Origin: an uncultured Clostridia bacterium
Lineage (GTDB): Bacteria; Bacillota; Clostridia; Oscillospirales; Ruminococcaceae
Reading direction: 5' to 3'
NCBI GenBank assembly: GCA_938014855.1
Contig: CALLQM010000252.1
Span: forward strand, 1-8,905
DNA: 8,905 nucleotides
Both the position numbers and the translations under genes were made by a program. Positions 1-6,436 of the stretch are shown one piece after another (the stretch's first letter is position 1; the number at the start of each line of letters is the position of its first letter). Below the pieces are notes generated by a model. It had not been told where the DNA came from. It did not search any database and saw only the letters and a program-made list of their open reading frames with translations.

Positions 1-442
1 GACGCAAAACCATCACACCATGCGTCCAGGTATAGAGGTTAAAGGCCGCAACAAAAATCGCAGCATAGAGTGTTCCGACATCCCCCATGACAGCCGTCAT
101 CAGCGGAATTCCCATAAATCCGCAGTTGGAACAGATGGCAAGCAGCCGTTCAACCGGATATTGGGCATCTTTGCGCGGACGCGGAAGCCACTTTGTAAAG
201 ACAATCGCCATGACATGAAACAGCACCGCAAGAAAAAGAGCGGTTCCGATTGCGGCAAGCATTTCCTGCTCCAAATCCCGCTGAAATGCCTGTACAATCA
301 CACTGGGAATGACCACCATTAAAACCAAATTGGAAATCATCTTGGCGGCATCCTCGGTCACAATCTTCTTTTTTTTGAGTATAATTCCAATTCCCATCAG
401 CAGAAACAGCACTGCTACCTGCTTCATCAAAATCCAAGCCAT
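1..442 (-). CDS. AEC-family (auxin efflux carrier type) permease, N-terminal part
   Basis: Reading the minus strand from the ATG at 442 gives 147 codons without a stop, running off the left edge, so the C-terminus is missing. The start is set by a strong AAGGAGGG ribosome binding site about 7 bases upstream. The product is very hydrophobic and begins MAWILMKQVAVLFLLMGIGI. Membrane helices appear near residues 5-22, 35-52 and 62-83, and another begins around residue 125. The stretch SNCGFMGIPL near residue 110 matches the conserved N-x-GF-x-G-x-P motif of AEC membrane transporters. Family members are about 300-320 residues and export organic acids or similar anions; the substrate cannot be read here. 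It lies 25 bases downstream of the ABC-F gene on the same strand, so cotranscription is likely. The family call is fairly secure; the substrate is unknown. Confidence 0.85.
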   Translation of the reverse strand, partial: MAWILMKQVAVLFLLMGIGIILKKKKIVTEDAAKMISNLVLMVVIPSVIVQAFQRDLEQEMLAAIGTALFLAVLFHVMAIVFTKWLPRPRKDAQYPVERLLAICSNCGFMGIPLMTAVMGDVGTLYAAIFVAAFNLYTWTHGVMVLR

Positions 443-467
443 TTTGGGCCCTCCTTAACGTTCTCGT

Positions 468-2390
468 TTAGGCGAACTCCTCGGATAGATCGGCCCATTC
501 TTCCATCCGGTCGGAAAGTTCAGTCCGCATTTCTTCAAGCTGCTGGCAGATCAAGGCCACTTTTTGATAATCACATGAGATGGCCGGATCGCACATTTCC
601 TGCTGTGCCTGTGCGATCTGAGTTTCCAAATCCGAGATCTCCTGCTCTACCTGAAGCAGACGCTGTTTCCGTGCAACTGCTTGGGCGCGCTGTTTTTTAC
701 TGCGGTAATAGTCGTTTTCTTTGTTTGGTTTTGTCGACGGTTCTGACGGTTGCTTTTCTTTATCCGACCGTCCGCTGCTCTTCTCCAAATAGGATTCATA
801 TCCGCCTTCATAGCTGACAAAGCCATCGTGGTACATTTCCACAATTCTGCTCGGCATTCGGCTGAGCAGATACCGATCATGCGAAACCATCAAAATGGTT
901 CCTTCATATTTCATAAGCGCCTTATCCAACACTTCTTTGGTGGACAGATCCAGATGGTTGGTCGGCTCGTCCAATAACAGGACATTTCCTTCCTCATACA
1001 TCATAATGGCAAATTTAAGCCGCGCTTTTTCGCCGCCCGACAATTTTCTAACCTCTTTATAGACCGATTCTCCGGTAAACAGCAAATTGGCCAAAACATT
1101 GCGAATGTCCTGCTCATACGTTGCCGGAAACCGATCCCAAAGTTCCGCTAATACGGTTTTGTAGGGATGCAAATCCAGCTGTTCCTGTTCAAAATAAGCA
1201 ATTTTGACATTTCTTCCCCACTGGATGCGGCCTTCCTGCGGCTGAAGCTGCCCCAAAATGGTCTTTAAAAAGGTCGATTTTCCGACTCCATTGCTGCCGA
1301 CAAGCGCTACTTTTTCGCCGCGAAGCAAATCAAACTCGACATCTTTGCAAAGAACACGCTTGGACGAACCGTTGCCCACTTTCATGGTCAGCCCCAGCAC
1401 ATGCAGCACATCTTTGACCGGTTCCCGTTCAAAACGAAACGCCATGCGTGCCGGATGCAGCGGTTTTGGCGGTTGTTTCACTCGTTCCATCCGTTCCAGC
1501 TGTTTTTCTTTGCTTTTTGCCATACCGGAAGTCGATGCACGTACTTTATTTCGGGCAATGTAATCGGTCAGCTTCGCGACATGCGCCTGCTGCATTTCAT
1601 ATTCTTTGACCTGCCGTTCATACAGCATTTCCCTTGTATGGGTGTACTTTGTATAATTTCCTTTATACGCGGTAAAATGGAGATTCGCAAGCTCCCATAT
1701 TTTTGTACAAATTTTATCTAAAAAATAACGGTCATGAGAAACCACAACCAACGCACCTTTATAACTTTGCAGATAGTCTTCCAGCCATAACAGCGTAGCA
1801 AAATCTAAATGATTGGTCGGCTCGTCCAAAATGAGCAGTTCCGGTTCGGATAACAATAATTTCGCAAGCGCAAGGCGCGTTTTTTCTCCGCCGGATAACG
1901 TCGCACAAATCGTATCCATCTCGCGGTCTCCGAATCCCATTCCATTCAGGATGGTTTTAATTTTGACCTCGATTTGATATCCTTCATTGGCTTCAAAATA
2001 CGACTGCAGTTGATTGTATGTGTCTGTGATTTTTTGGTATTCCGGGCTGGAATGATCGGTAATCTGCGCCATCTGCGCGGCAAGACGTTTCAGCTTCTGC
2101 TGGGCATCCAAAATAGGCCGAAAGACCGATCTCATCTCTTCCAAAATCGAACAAGCACCATCGACACCGCTGTTTTGACGTAAAAACCCGATTCTTAGTC
2201 CCGTTCGGACGGCGCGTTCCCCTTCATCCACCGGAAGGGATCCTTCCAAAACATTGAGCAGCGTCGATTTTCCAACTCCATTGGCGCCAACCAATCCGAT
2301 TCGGTCTCCTTCTTCAATTTTTAGGTTGACCCCCATGAAGATGACTCTCTCTGCAAAAAGCTTTGATACATTTTCTAAGCTGATCAGCAT
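468..2390 (-). CDS. ABC-F family ATPase (ribosome-associated, two ABC domains, no membrane domain)
   Basis: This 640-residue soluble protein has two ATP-binding cassettes. Domain 1 has Walker A GANGVGKST (35-43), signature LSGGE (165-169) and Walker B ILDEPTNHLD (187-196). Domain 2 has Walker A GSNGVGKST (365-373), signature LSGGE (450-454) and Walker B LLDEPTNHLD (472-481). A charged helical linker lies between them (about 245-305), as in the P-site tRNA interaction motif of ABC-F proteins. A Lys/Gln/Glu-rich coiled-coil tail follows after about 540. There is no transmembrane segment, so this is not a transporter. ABC-F proteins bind the ribosomal E site to relieve stalling or protect against antibiotics; length and tail resemble the housekeeping YdiF-like group, and a resistance role cannot be judged. 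I use the ATG at 2390 because the cassette begins right there (MLISLENVSKLF). A longer in-frame ATG at 2453 would add 21 unconserved residues. Confidence 0.93.
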   Translation of the reverse strand: MLISLENVSKLFAERVIFMGVNLKIEEGDRIGLVGANGVGKSTLLNVLEGSLPVDEGERAVRTGLRIGFLRQNSGVDGACSILEEMRSVFRPILDAQQKLKRLAAQMAQITDHSSPEYQKITDTYNQLQSYFEANEGYQIEVKIKTILNGMGFGDREMDTICATLSGGEKTRLALAKLLLSEPELLILDEPTNHLDFATLLWLEDYLQSYKGALVVVSHDRYFLDKICTKIWELANLHFTAYKGNYTKYTHTREMLYERQVKEYEMQQAHVAKLTDYIARNKVRASTSGMAKSKEKQLERMERVKQPPKPLHPARMAFRFEREPVKDVLHVLGLTMKVGNGSSKRVLCKDVEFDLLRGEKVALVGSNGVGKSTFLKTILGQLQPQEGRIQWGRNVKIAYFEQEQLDLHPYKTVLAELWDRFPATYEQDIRNVLANLLFTGESVYKEVRKLSGGEKARLKFAIMMYEEGNVLLLDEPTNHLDLSTKEVLDKALMKYEGTILMVSHDRYLLSRMPSRIVEMYHDGFVSYEGGYESYLEKSSGRSDKEKQPSEPSTKPNKENDYYRSKKQRAQAVARKQRLLQVEQEISDLETQIAQAQQEMCDPAISCDYQKVALICQQLEEMRTELSDRMEEWADLSEEFA

Positions 2391-2480
2391 AATTTTTATA
2401 TCCTTTTTAACAATTTCCTTTTTTCTATATGTACCGGCACCAATCCCCCGCATCCTTTTGTTCTGTCAAGTTGAAAAGTC

Positions 2481-3791
2481 TTATTCCTCTAGCAGGTGTT
2501 CGGATTTTTCTTCCGAAATGGTCGAAATTCGCGCCAATTTTTGCCGGATCATACGTGTACGTACGCCGACTAATTTATCCAACTCATGATTTGCCTGTTC
2601 CAATCTCTGCTGGGTCATATTCAGCACATCGCCGAATCGATCAAATTCCGTTTTGACAGCACCCAAAACATCCCATACTTCGCTCGAGCGTTTTTGGATG
2701 GCAAGCGTTTGAAATCCCATCTGCAGACTATTCAGCAAAGCAGCCATTGTTGTCGGTCCGGCAATGTTCACTTTGTAATCTCTCTGCAGGGTTTCCAACA
2801 AATTTAAACGAAGAACCTGCGCATACAATCCCTCAAAGGGCAAAAACATAATCGCGAAATCGGTTGTATAAGGAGGATCCAAATACTTGTCCCGAATATC
2901 TTTTGCAAACGATTTGATGCGGGAAACGAGTTGTGAAGATGCCGCGGTAATGGCATCCGGTTCTCCATTTTCATAAGCATCTGTCAGTTTAGTATACGCA
3001 TCCGCCGGAAATTTTGCATCGATCGGCAGATAGACCGGCTGATCGCCGTCACCCGGCAGTAAAACAGCATATTCCACCACCGTCCGGCTCCCTCGCTTGG
3101 TCGCCACATTTGCCTGATATTGTTCCGGCGACAAAATCTGTTCCAAAATCGCACCCAGCTGAACTTCCCCGACAATTCCCCTGGTTTTCACATTGGACAG
3201 CACTTTTTTTAAATCCCCGACTCCGGCCGCAAGGGTCTGCATTTCACCCAGTCCGCGGTAAACCTGTTCCAAGCGGTCACTCACCAATTGAAACGATTTT
3301 CCAATTCGGGTTTCCAGTGTTTTTTGCAGTTTTTCATCCACCGTTGCCCGCATTTCGTCCAATCTGCGGGCATTGTCTTCCTGCAAAAAGGTCAACCGTT
3401 TTTCCACGGTTTCGCGCATCTCTTTGAGTTGTTGATCCGATTGATTTGTAAATCCTTGAAAGCGCTGATCGACACTGCGCATCATCATAATGACCGATTT
3501 TTGCATGCTGTCCTGTCTTCCGGACAATTCCTTTGACATGGAAGATTGATTCATCGAAAGGGTTTGCCCTAAGGAAGTTACCATGCGTGCAATGGTTTGA
3601 CTCGTTTCCTGCCGAATTTGACGGGATTCGGCAGCGAGTGTTTCCTTCAGCTGATCAAATTCTGCATAAAGGGAACGGTTGTTGGTTTGGTTCCGTTTGA
3701 GCTGAAAAACGGTAACGCATGCTGCCGCTGATAGGATCACTCCGAAAAATCCCATACCAAGCAACAGCCACAACAGGCTGTTGGGCTCCAT
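2481..3791 (-). CDS. rmuC: DNA recombination protein RmuC family
   Basis: The product is 436 residues. An N-terminal membrane anchor (about 6-29) is followed by a long coiled coil rich in Gln, Glu, Arg and Met (about 40-195) and then the RmuC domain. Within that domain, TRGIVGEVQLGAILEQIL (203-220) and VEYAVLLPG (239-247), followed by LPIDAKFP (255-262), give the E240...D258-x-K260 arrangement of the PD-(D/E)xK nuclease-like core. RmuC is thought to limit DNA rearrangement at inverted repeats; its biochemical activity is poorly established. The ATG at 3791 has an AGGTGAG ribosome site just upstream and puts the anchor at the N-terminus. The longer frame to 3908 would start upstream of the -10/-35 promoter at 3856-3883, so it is rejected. 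It is probably the first gene of a three-gene unit with the ABC-F and AEC genes. Confidence 0.93.
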   Translation of the reverse strand: MEPNSLLWLLLGMGFFGVILSAAACVTVFQLKRNQTNNRSLYAEFDQLKETLAAESRQIRQETSQTIARMVTSLGQTLSMNQSSMSKELSGRQDSMQKSVIMMMRSVDQRFQGFTNQSDQQLKEMRETVEKRLTFLQEDNARRLDEMRATVDEKLQKTLETRIGKSFQLVSDRLEQVYRGLGEMQTLAAGVGDLKKVLSNVKTRGIVGEVQLGAILEQILSPEQYQANVATKRGSRTVVEYAVLLPGDGDQPVYLPIDAKFPADAYTKLTDAYENGEPDAITAASSQLVSRIKSFAKDIRDKYLDPPYTTDFAIMFLPFEGLYAQVLRLNLLETLQRDYKVNIAGPTTMAALLNSLQMGFQTLAIQKRSSEVWDVLGAVKTEFDRFGDVLNMTQQRLEQANHELDKLVGVRTRMIRQKLARISTISEEKSEHLLEE

Positions 3792-3855
3792 GTTCTCACC
3801 TATTTCTGTTGGTTCTATCTTACTTTTATCGGATTGTGAAATCCTCTGAATGTTT

Positions 3856-3883
3856 ATTATACCATAATTCTTTACAGATTCAA
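3856..3883 (-). promoter_or_regulatory. Sigma-A promoter of rmuC and following genes
   Basis: On the minus strand, TTGAAT (3878-3883) is followed after 16 bases by TATAAT (3856-3861), with TGG directly before it (extended -10). It lies about 65 bases before the rmuC start and just after the terminator at 3946-3975, so it fits as the promoter for the whole leftward block. Confidence 0.75.
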
Positions 3884-3945
3884 CCGATGAACAAGAAAAA
3901 AAGAACATTTATTTCATTTCTTTATAAAGGTGTTTCCTCATAATG

Positions 3946-3975
3946 AAAAAGCCTTCCAAAATGGAAGGGCTTTTC
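3946..3975 (-). terminator. Intrinsic terminator, probably bidirectional
   Basis: The AAAAGCC-TTCCA arm pairs with TGGAAGGGCTTTT across a short AAA loop, with one unpaired C. Runs of T follow on both strands (five on the minus strand, four then three on the plus strand). No plus-strand gene ends here. Its likely job is to stop leftward transcripts arriving from the par genes before the rmuC promoter. If so, those transcripts carry about 650 bases of repeat-rich tail. Confidence 0.75.
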
Positions 3976-4083
3976 TTTAGTACTTACAGGACATACAGTA
4001 CATACAGCAGTTTTAAATTAGAAATCAATGTGGTATAAACATAGAGTAAATGGTATGTTACAAGATGTCCGTTTTTTTGGTGA

Positions 4084-4171
4084 GTGGTCAGTTTCGGATA
4101 GTGCAGTGGTCAGTTTCGGATGGTATGGTGGCAACTTTTGGGTTGTATTGTGGGCAGTTTTGGATAGTCTT
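4084..4171 (+). repeat. Four tandem 22-bp iteron-like repeats
   Basis: Units start at 4084, 4106, 4128 and 4150, an exact 22-base period with no spacers. The shared core is GTGGTCAGTTTCGGAT in units 1 and 2. Unit 3 has GTGGCAACTTTTGGGT and unit 4 GTGGGCAGTTTTGGAT. Units 1 and 2 agree at 18 of 22 positions; units 1 and 4 agree at 17. A period of about two helical turns puts every unit on the same face of the DNA, as in plasmid iterons and centromere arrays. With the par genes just to the right, a partition site or Rep-binding iterons are the leading ideas. IS21-family element ends also carry short internal repeats and are an alternative. Confidence 0.85.
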
Positions 4172-4189
4172 CCATAAATTAATTTGTAT

Positions 4190-4578
4190 GGTACCCAAAT
4201 TCGGTTAGTTCAATGCTTTTTTATATGGTGCGCACTTCTGTGCATTGTGACCGATTCATAGGATATGGTTCGGTGATATTATAAAAAGCAGAGTTGATTT
4301 TCTTGGGTTAAACGAATCGAATTGGGAAAATATTTGTTGGATTCGGTTTTTTTATCGCGCATTTGTTCCGATTCTTTTCTCAATGGTACCCAGTTTCGGA
4401 TAGTGATGGATGAAATCTGCGGACCCAAAAAACAGGTACACAGAATTGAGTACCCAGTTTCGGCTAGTGTACGATGGATGTTTTCGTGGGCAGAGACTGT
4501 CTTTTTTTACTGAAATACCAATAAAAAACAAGGGGAAAAACAGAGATGCACCGAAATGGTACCCAGTTTCGGTTAGTT
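4190..4578 (+). repeat. Four dispersed GGTACCCAGTTTCGG repeats, same orientation as the 22-bp array
   Basis: Copies lie at 4190-4210 (GGTACCCAAATTCGGTTAGT, then T), 4385-4405 (GGTACCCAGTTTCGGATAGT, then G), 4449-4469 (AGTACCCAGTTTCGGCTAGT, then G) and 4558-4578 (GGTACCCAGTTTCGGTTAGT, then T). They share AGTTTCGGNTAGT with the 22-bp array but have GTACCC where the array has GTGGTC. All eight copies point the same way. Spacings within this group are 195, 64 and 109 bases, so they are not tandem. The last copy sits about 30 bases beyond the stop codon of the ribbon-helix-helix gene. Confidence 0.85.
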
Positions 4579-4609
4579 GGGTAATGAAAAACAGGGGTGT
4601 CAAACGGTC

Positions 4610-5026
4610 TTATGTAACACCCAAAATCGTTTTTAAAATATCGTTTACCAATTTGCTGTCGGTGACTTTTTGTGCGGAAGCAGCCGCTTTAATCGCGTCA
4701 ATGACTGCGGCATCCAAATAAAAGGTTTTGTTTTTGGCACTGCGCTCTGTATTCCGTATAATGAAGGCCGATAAATCCACTTGGCCGGATGATTTTGTCC
4801 TTGAGCGTTTTGGCGCAGGAGCAGGCGGTGCTTGTACGGTTGCAGTTGCAGTCACGCTGCTTTTTGGTGCATTTTTTAGCTCCGATTCAGAGACAGTCGA
4901 TGAGTTTGGCTCTGCAGAAAGGCTGGGAGCAGCAGTCGTTTTGGAATGGAGCCGGGCATCTTTCGCTTCTTTTTTCGCTTCTTTCGCCTGACGTTCCAGA
5001 ACACTTTTTGTAAATTTGTTAGCCAT
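4610..5026 (-). CDS. Small basic protein with C-terminal ribbon-helix-helix segment, candidate ParB/ParG-like partition adaptor
   Basis: The product is 138 residues. The start is secure: AAGGAGG lies 7 bases before the ATG at 5026. The N-terminus (about 1-25) is a Lys/Glu/Ala-rich helix. Residues 26-95 are Ser/Ala/Pro-rich and probably disordered, including a Pro-Ala run and a basic patch KRSRTKSSG. Residues 100-135 look like a ribbon-helix-helix DNA-binding fold: a short strand KTFYL, helix DAAVIDAIKAAASAQ, a turn, then helix TDSKLVNDILKTIL. Type Ib partition adaptors (ParG, pB171 ParB) are small RHH proteins with a flexible N-terminal tail that acts on ParA. The gene follows parA on the same strand and is followed by the repeat arrays, the usual parA-adaptor-centromere layout. 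The fold was judged by eye only. A plain RHH repressor is the main alternative. Confidence 0.7.
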   Translation of the reverse strand: MANKFTKSVLERQAKEAKKEAKDARLHSKTTAAPSLSAEPNSSTVSESELKNAPKSSVTATATVQAPPAPAPKRSRTKSSGQVDLSAFIIRNTERSAKNKTFYLDAAVIDAIKAAASAQKVTDSKLVNDILKTILGVT

Positions 5027-5073
5027 TTGGAATCCTCCTTCATGCAGTATCGTTGGGATGCATCATACGTCCC

Positions 5074-5095
5074 ATTCACGATTAGAACCGTGAAT
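5074..5095 (-). repeat. Inverted repeat between parA and the RHH gene
   Basis: Perfect 7-bp arms, ATTCACG (5074-5080) and CGTGAAT (5089-5095), are separated by 8 bases. No T-run follows on either strand, so it is not a standard terminator. It could be an operator or an mRNA hairpin that tunes the ratio of the two par proteins. Two TATTCG hexamers (5097-5102, 5104-5109) adjoin it. The 102-base parA-to-RHH gap shows no convincing second promoter. Confidence 0.5.
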
Positions 5096-5128
5096 ATATT
5101 CGCTATTCGTTCTTAGATTCATCTTTTA

Positions 5129-5941
5129 TTATACTATTTTTCTTGCGAGCATTTCGTCGACTAATGACGCGATCGCATCACAGCCTTTTGAGCGAATGTC
5201 GTAGAGTGAAATCGGAACGGCGGCAAGTTCGCTTTCGGTGATTCGAACATTGCGCGGTACGATGGTCTTAAACAAAATTTCCCGCAAATCAGATGTATCC
5301 GGTGAAGTACGCAGAAATTCCAAAAAGTCCGAGGAAAGCCGATTGCGTGCATCGTAATCGTTGACGATAAATCCTTTGATATTGTCTTTTCGACGCAGTC
5401 TGCGGCGGGCATCTTCCCACAGTGCAATAAACAGCTGTGCGCCCTCAATCGCGTTCATTGAAACGTCGCTGACCAGCAGAATCGAATCGGATACCAAAAA
5501 AGCATTTTGGTTGACGATCGACATGCTTGGATTGGTATCGATCAAAATATGGTCGTACTGGTCAAAAAAATCCTTATGATCGGATAAATAGTTGGTTAGT
5601 ATCTGTTCGCGCCCTGCTACGGATGCTATTTTTAGTTCCGCTTTATGTAAAAAGATCGACCCGGCGATCATATCCAGCTGCGGCAGTTGACTGATCGGCT
5701 GCTTGAGCACCAGACGCTCGGGCGTGGGCGGTTCATTGTCGATGCTGTAAATATCGTACGTGGTACAAAGATTGGGGTCGGTTCGGTCAATTCCCATATT
5801 GTTGGTCAGATTGCCTTGTAGGTCGCTGTCAATGACCAGCACTTTATTGCCAAGCTGGGAAAGAATGCCGCCGATATTAAAGCAAAGCATGGTTTTGCCG
5901 ACTCCGCCTTTCAGCGTTCCAAATGTTAAAATCTTCCCCAT
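5129..5941 (-). CDS. parA: ParA/Soj-type partition ATPase
   Basis: The product is 270 residues. The deviant Walker A motif KGGVGKT (11-17) has the signature lysine of the ParA/MinD group. Switch I follows as VIDSDLQGNLT (36-46) and Walker B as ILIDTNPS (132-139). There is no N-terminal helix-turn-helix domain, so it is Soj-like or type Ib rather than the long autoregulating P1/F kind. ParA binds DNA non-specifically when ATP-bound and moves cargo DNA via an adaptor bound to the centromere; the next gene on this strand is the likely adaptor. The start is the ATG at 5941, 7 bases from GGGAGG. The upstream ATG at 5956 overlaps that ribosome site and would add only MGGYQ. Genes of this class are typical of plasmids, ICEs and chromosome ori regions. 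Orphan ParA-like ATPases positioning other cargo are less likely here. Confidence 0.9.
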   Translation of the reverse strand: MGKILTFGTLKGGVGKTMLCFNIGGILSQLGNKVLVIDSDLQGNLTNNMGIDRTDPNLCTTYDIYSIDNEPPTPERLVLKQPISQLPQLDMIAGSIFLHKAELKIASVAGREQILTNYLSDHKDFFDQYDHILIDTNPSMSIVNQNAFLVSDSILLVSDVSMNAIEGAQLFIALWEDARRRLRRKDNIKGFIVNDYDARNRLSSDFLEFLRTSPDTSDLREILFKTIVPRNVRITESELAAVPISLYDIRSKGCDAIASLVDEMLARKIV

Positions 5942-5948
5942 TTGATAA

Positions 5949-5954
5949 CCTCCC
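5949..5954 (-). promoter_or_regulatory. Ribosome binding site that decides the parA start
   Basis: GGGAGG on the minus strand lies 7 bases before the ATG at 5941. It overlaps the alternative ATG at 5956, which itself has no purine-rich site upstream. This favours the shorter, 270-residue product. Confidence 0.7.
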
Positions 5955-6006
5955 ATATATTGACGAATCCAATCATGAATACCATAGTGATTCTATAATA
6001 CCATTT

Positions 6007-6035
6007 ATTATACCATATAATAACAATTATGCCAA
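6007..6035 (-). promoter_or_regulatory. Sigma-A promoter of parA
   Basis: On the minus strand, TTGGCA (6030-6035) is followed after 17 bases by TATAAT (6007-6012), preceded by TGG as an extended -10. The leader to the parA start is about 60 bases. It holds two more ATGGTAT boxes (minus strand, at 5998-6004 and 5979-5985) that repeat the sequence around the -10 and could be operator sites for autoregulation. Confidence 0.75.
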
Positions 6036-6039
6036 CTAT

Positions 6040-6260
6040 TTTATTCGCTTATGCCTTAATTAATCAATTATATAATATAAAATGCATTCTATTTTATATT
6101 ATAATTATTATTAAATTAATAACTGTATAATTTAATATATAATTTATTATAAAAAATAACATATTTTAAAACATAAGTATTAATATATTAATTAATATAA
6201 CTATTAATACAGTAACTATTAGTTAATATATTAAATATAATATTAGAAATTATATCGGTG
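6040..6260. other. Extremely AT-rich divergent intergenic core, candidate origin or DNA-unwinding region
   Basis: No gene lies between the parA start (5941) and the primase-helicase start (6464). By count, 6061-6240 contains only 14 G or C in 180 bases (about 8%). It includes a 13-bp inverted repeat (6071-6103), a 9-bp inverted repeat with arms GTATTAATA (6177-6185) and TATTAATAC (6202-6210), and two TAACTATTA copies (6198-6206 and 6213-6221). No match to the DnaA box TTATNCACA was found by eye. Position between a partition operon and a divergent primase-helicase fits an unwinding element, but an AT-rich promoter or silenced region is also possible. Confidence 0.5.
6071..6103. repeat. Perfect 13-bp inverted repeat in the AT-rich core
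   Basis: TATAATATAAAAT (6071-6083) and ATTTTATATTATA (6091-6103) are exact reverse complements around a 7-base loop GCATTCT. All stem pairs are A-T, so it could extrude as a cruciform in supercoiled DNA, or serve as a protein binding site. The low complexity of the region raises the chance of accidental palindromes, but 13 perfect pairs with a GC-containing loop stands out. Confidence 0.7.
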
Positions 6261-6298
6261 ATGACAAGAGCCATTCGCTGTTATATACTTTATTATAA

Positions 6299-6337
6299 GC
6301 ATGTCCTCATGCAAAACATGTCATAAAAGGGACATGC
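6299..6337. repeat. 8-bp inverted repeat upstream of the primase-helicase gene
   Basis: GCATGTCC (6299-6306) and GGACATGC (6330-6337) are perfect reverse complements 23 bases apart. The interior carries further CATG words. It sits at the right border of the AT-rich core, about 70 bases before the primase-helicase promoter, and may be an operator or initiator site. Confidence 0.5.
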
Positions 6338-6374
6338 ACTCCATTATTCATGAATAAAATAGAAAATTGTTTCG

Positions 6375-6410
6375 CGAATAGAAAAACGAATAGAAGTTCG
6401 AATTGTCTTG
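6375..6410 (+). repeat. Three 12-bp direct repeats beginning CGAAT
   Basis: Units start at 6375 (CGAATAGAAAAA), 6387 (CGAATAGAAGTT) and 6399 (CGAATTGTCTTG), an exact 12-base period with the last unit decayed. They overlap the -35 of the primase-helicase promoter and follow the palindrome TTCGCGAA (6371-6378). The same CGAATA word occurs on the minus strand near the parA promoter and in the parA-RHH gap, suggesting a shared regulator. Confidence 0.5.
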
Positions 6411-6436
6411 TAGACCGGTTAAAACTATGGTATTCT
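6408..6436 (+). promoter_or_regulatory. Probable promoter of the primase-helicase gene with a palindrome over the -10
   Basis: TTGTAG (6408-6413) is followed after 17 bases by TATTCT (6431-6436), again with ATGG just before the -10. The 15-base palindrome ATGGTATTCTACCAT (6427-6441, arms of 6, loop TTC) covers the -10 and would be well placed for a repressor. Use of this promoter makes the upstream ATG at 6350 untranslatable and supports the start at 6464. Confidence 0.55.

Larger units (their letters stand above)
3980..4609. other. Gene-free stretch carrying the repeat family
   Basis: No credible gene was found here on either strand; the open frames are short, lack ribosome sites and run through the repeats. 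The stretch contains a 9-bp tandem pair (ACATACAGT then ACATACAGC, about 3993-4010), the four-unit 22-bp array at 4084-4171 and four dispersed repeats up to 4578. A perfect palindrome GTGCGCAC lies at 4228-4235, in what might be a further heavily decayed repeat unit. Poly-T and poly-A runs are frequent. The array and the dispersed copies are listed separately. Confidence 0.6.

Noticed and set aside
20..322. 100-residue open frame on the plus strand
   Set aside because: It is antisense to the AEC permease, has no ribosome site and encodes a low-complexity basic sequence.
150..437. 95-residue minus-strand frame inside the AEC gene
   Set aside because: It is a shifted reading of the same DNA. 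The frame from 442 gives the hydrophobic transporter with family motifs and a strong ribosome site.
4084..4578. CRISPR array
   Set aside because: The tandem units are contiguous without unique spacers of constant length, the dispersed copies are irregularly spaced, and no cas gene is present.
4060..4600. Remnant of an IS21-type insertion sequence, whose ends carry short internal repeats
   Set aside because: No transposase fragment was seen, no inverted counterpart of the repeats, and no target duplication. It is kept as an alternative explanation but not called.
4352..4603. Minus-strand frame of 83 residues downstream of the RHH gene
   Set aside because: Its residues such as TETGYH come from the repeats themselves, and no ribosome site precedes it.
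4322..4721. Plus-strand frames at 4322-4513 and 4410-4721
   Set aside because: They run through the repeats and into the antisense of the RHH gene, without ribosome sites or recognisable composition.
5104..5150. Separate promoter for the RHH gene within the end of parA
   Set aside because: TATAAT overlaps the parA stop, but the expected -35 position has no TTGACA-like sequence.
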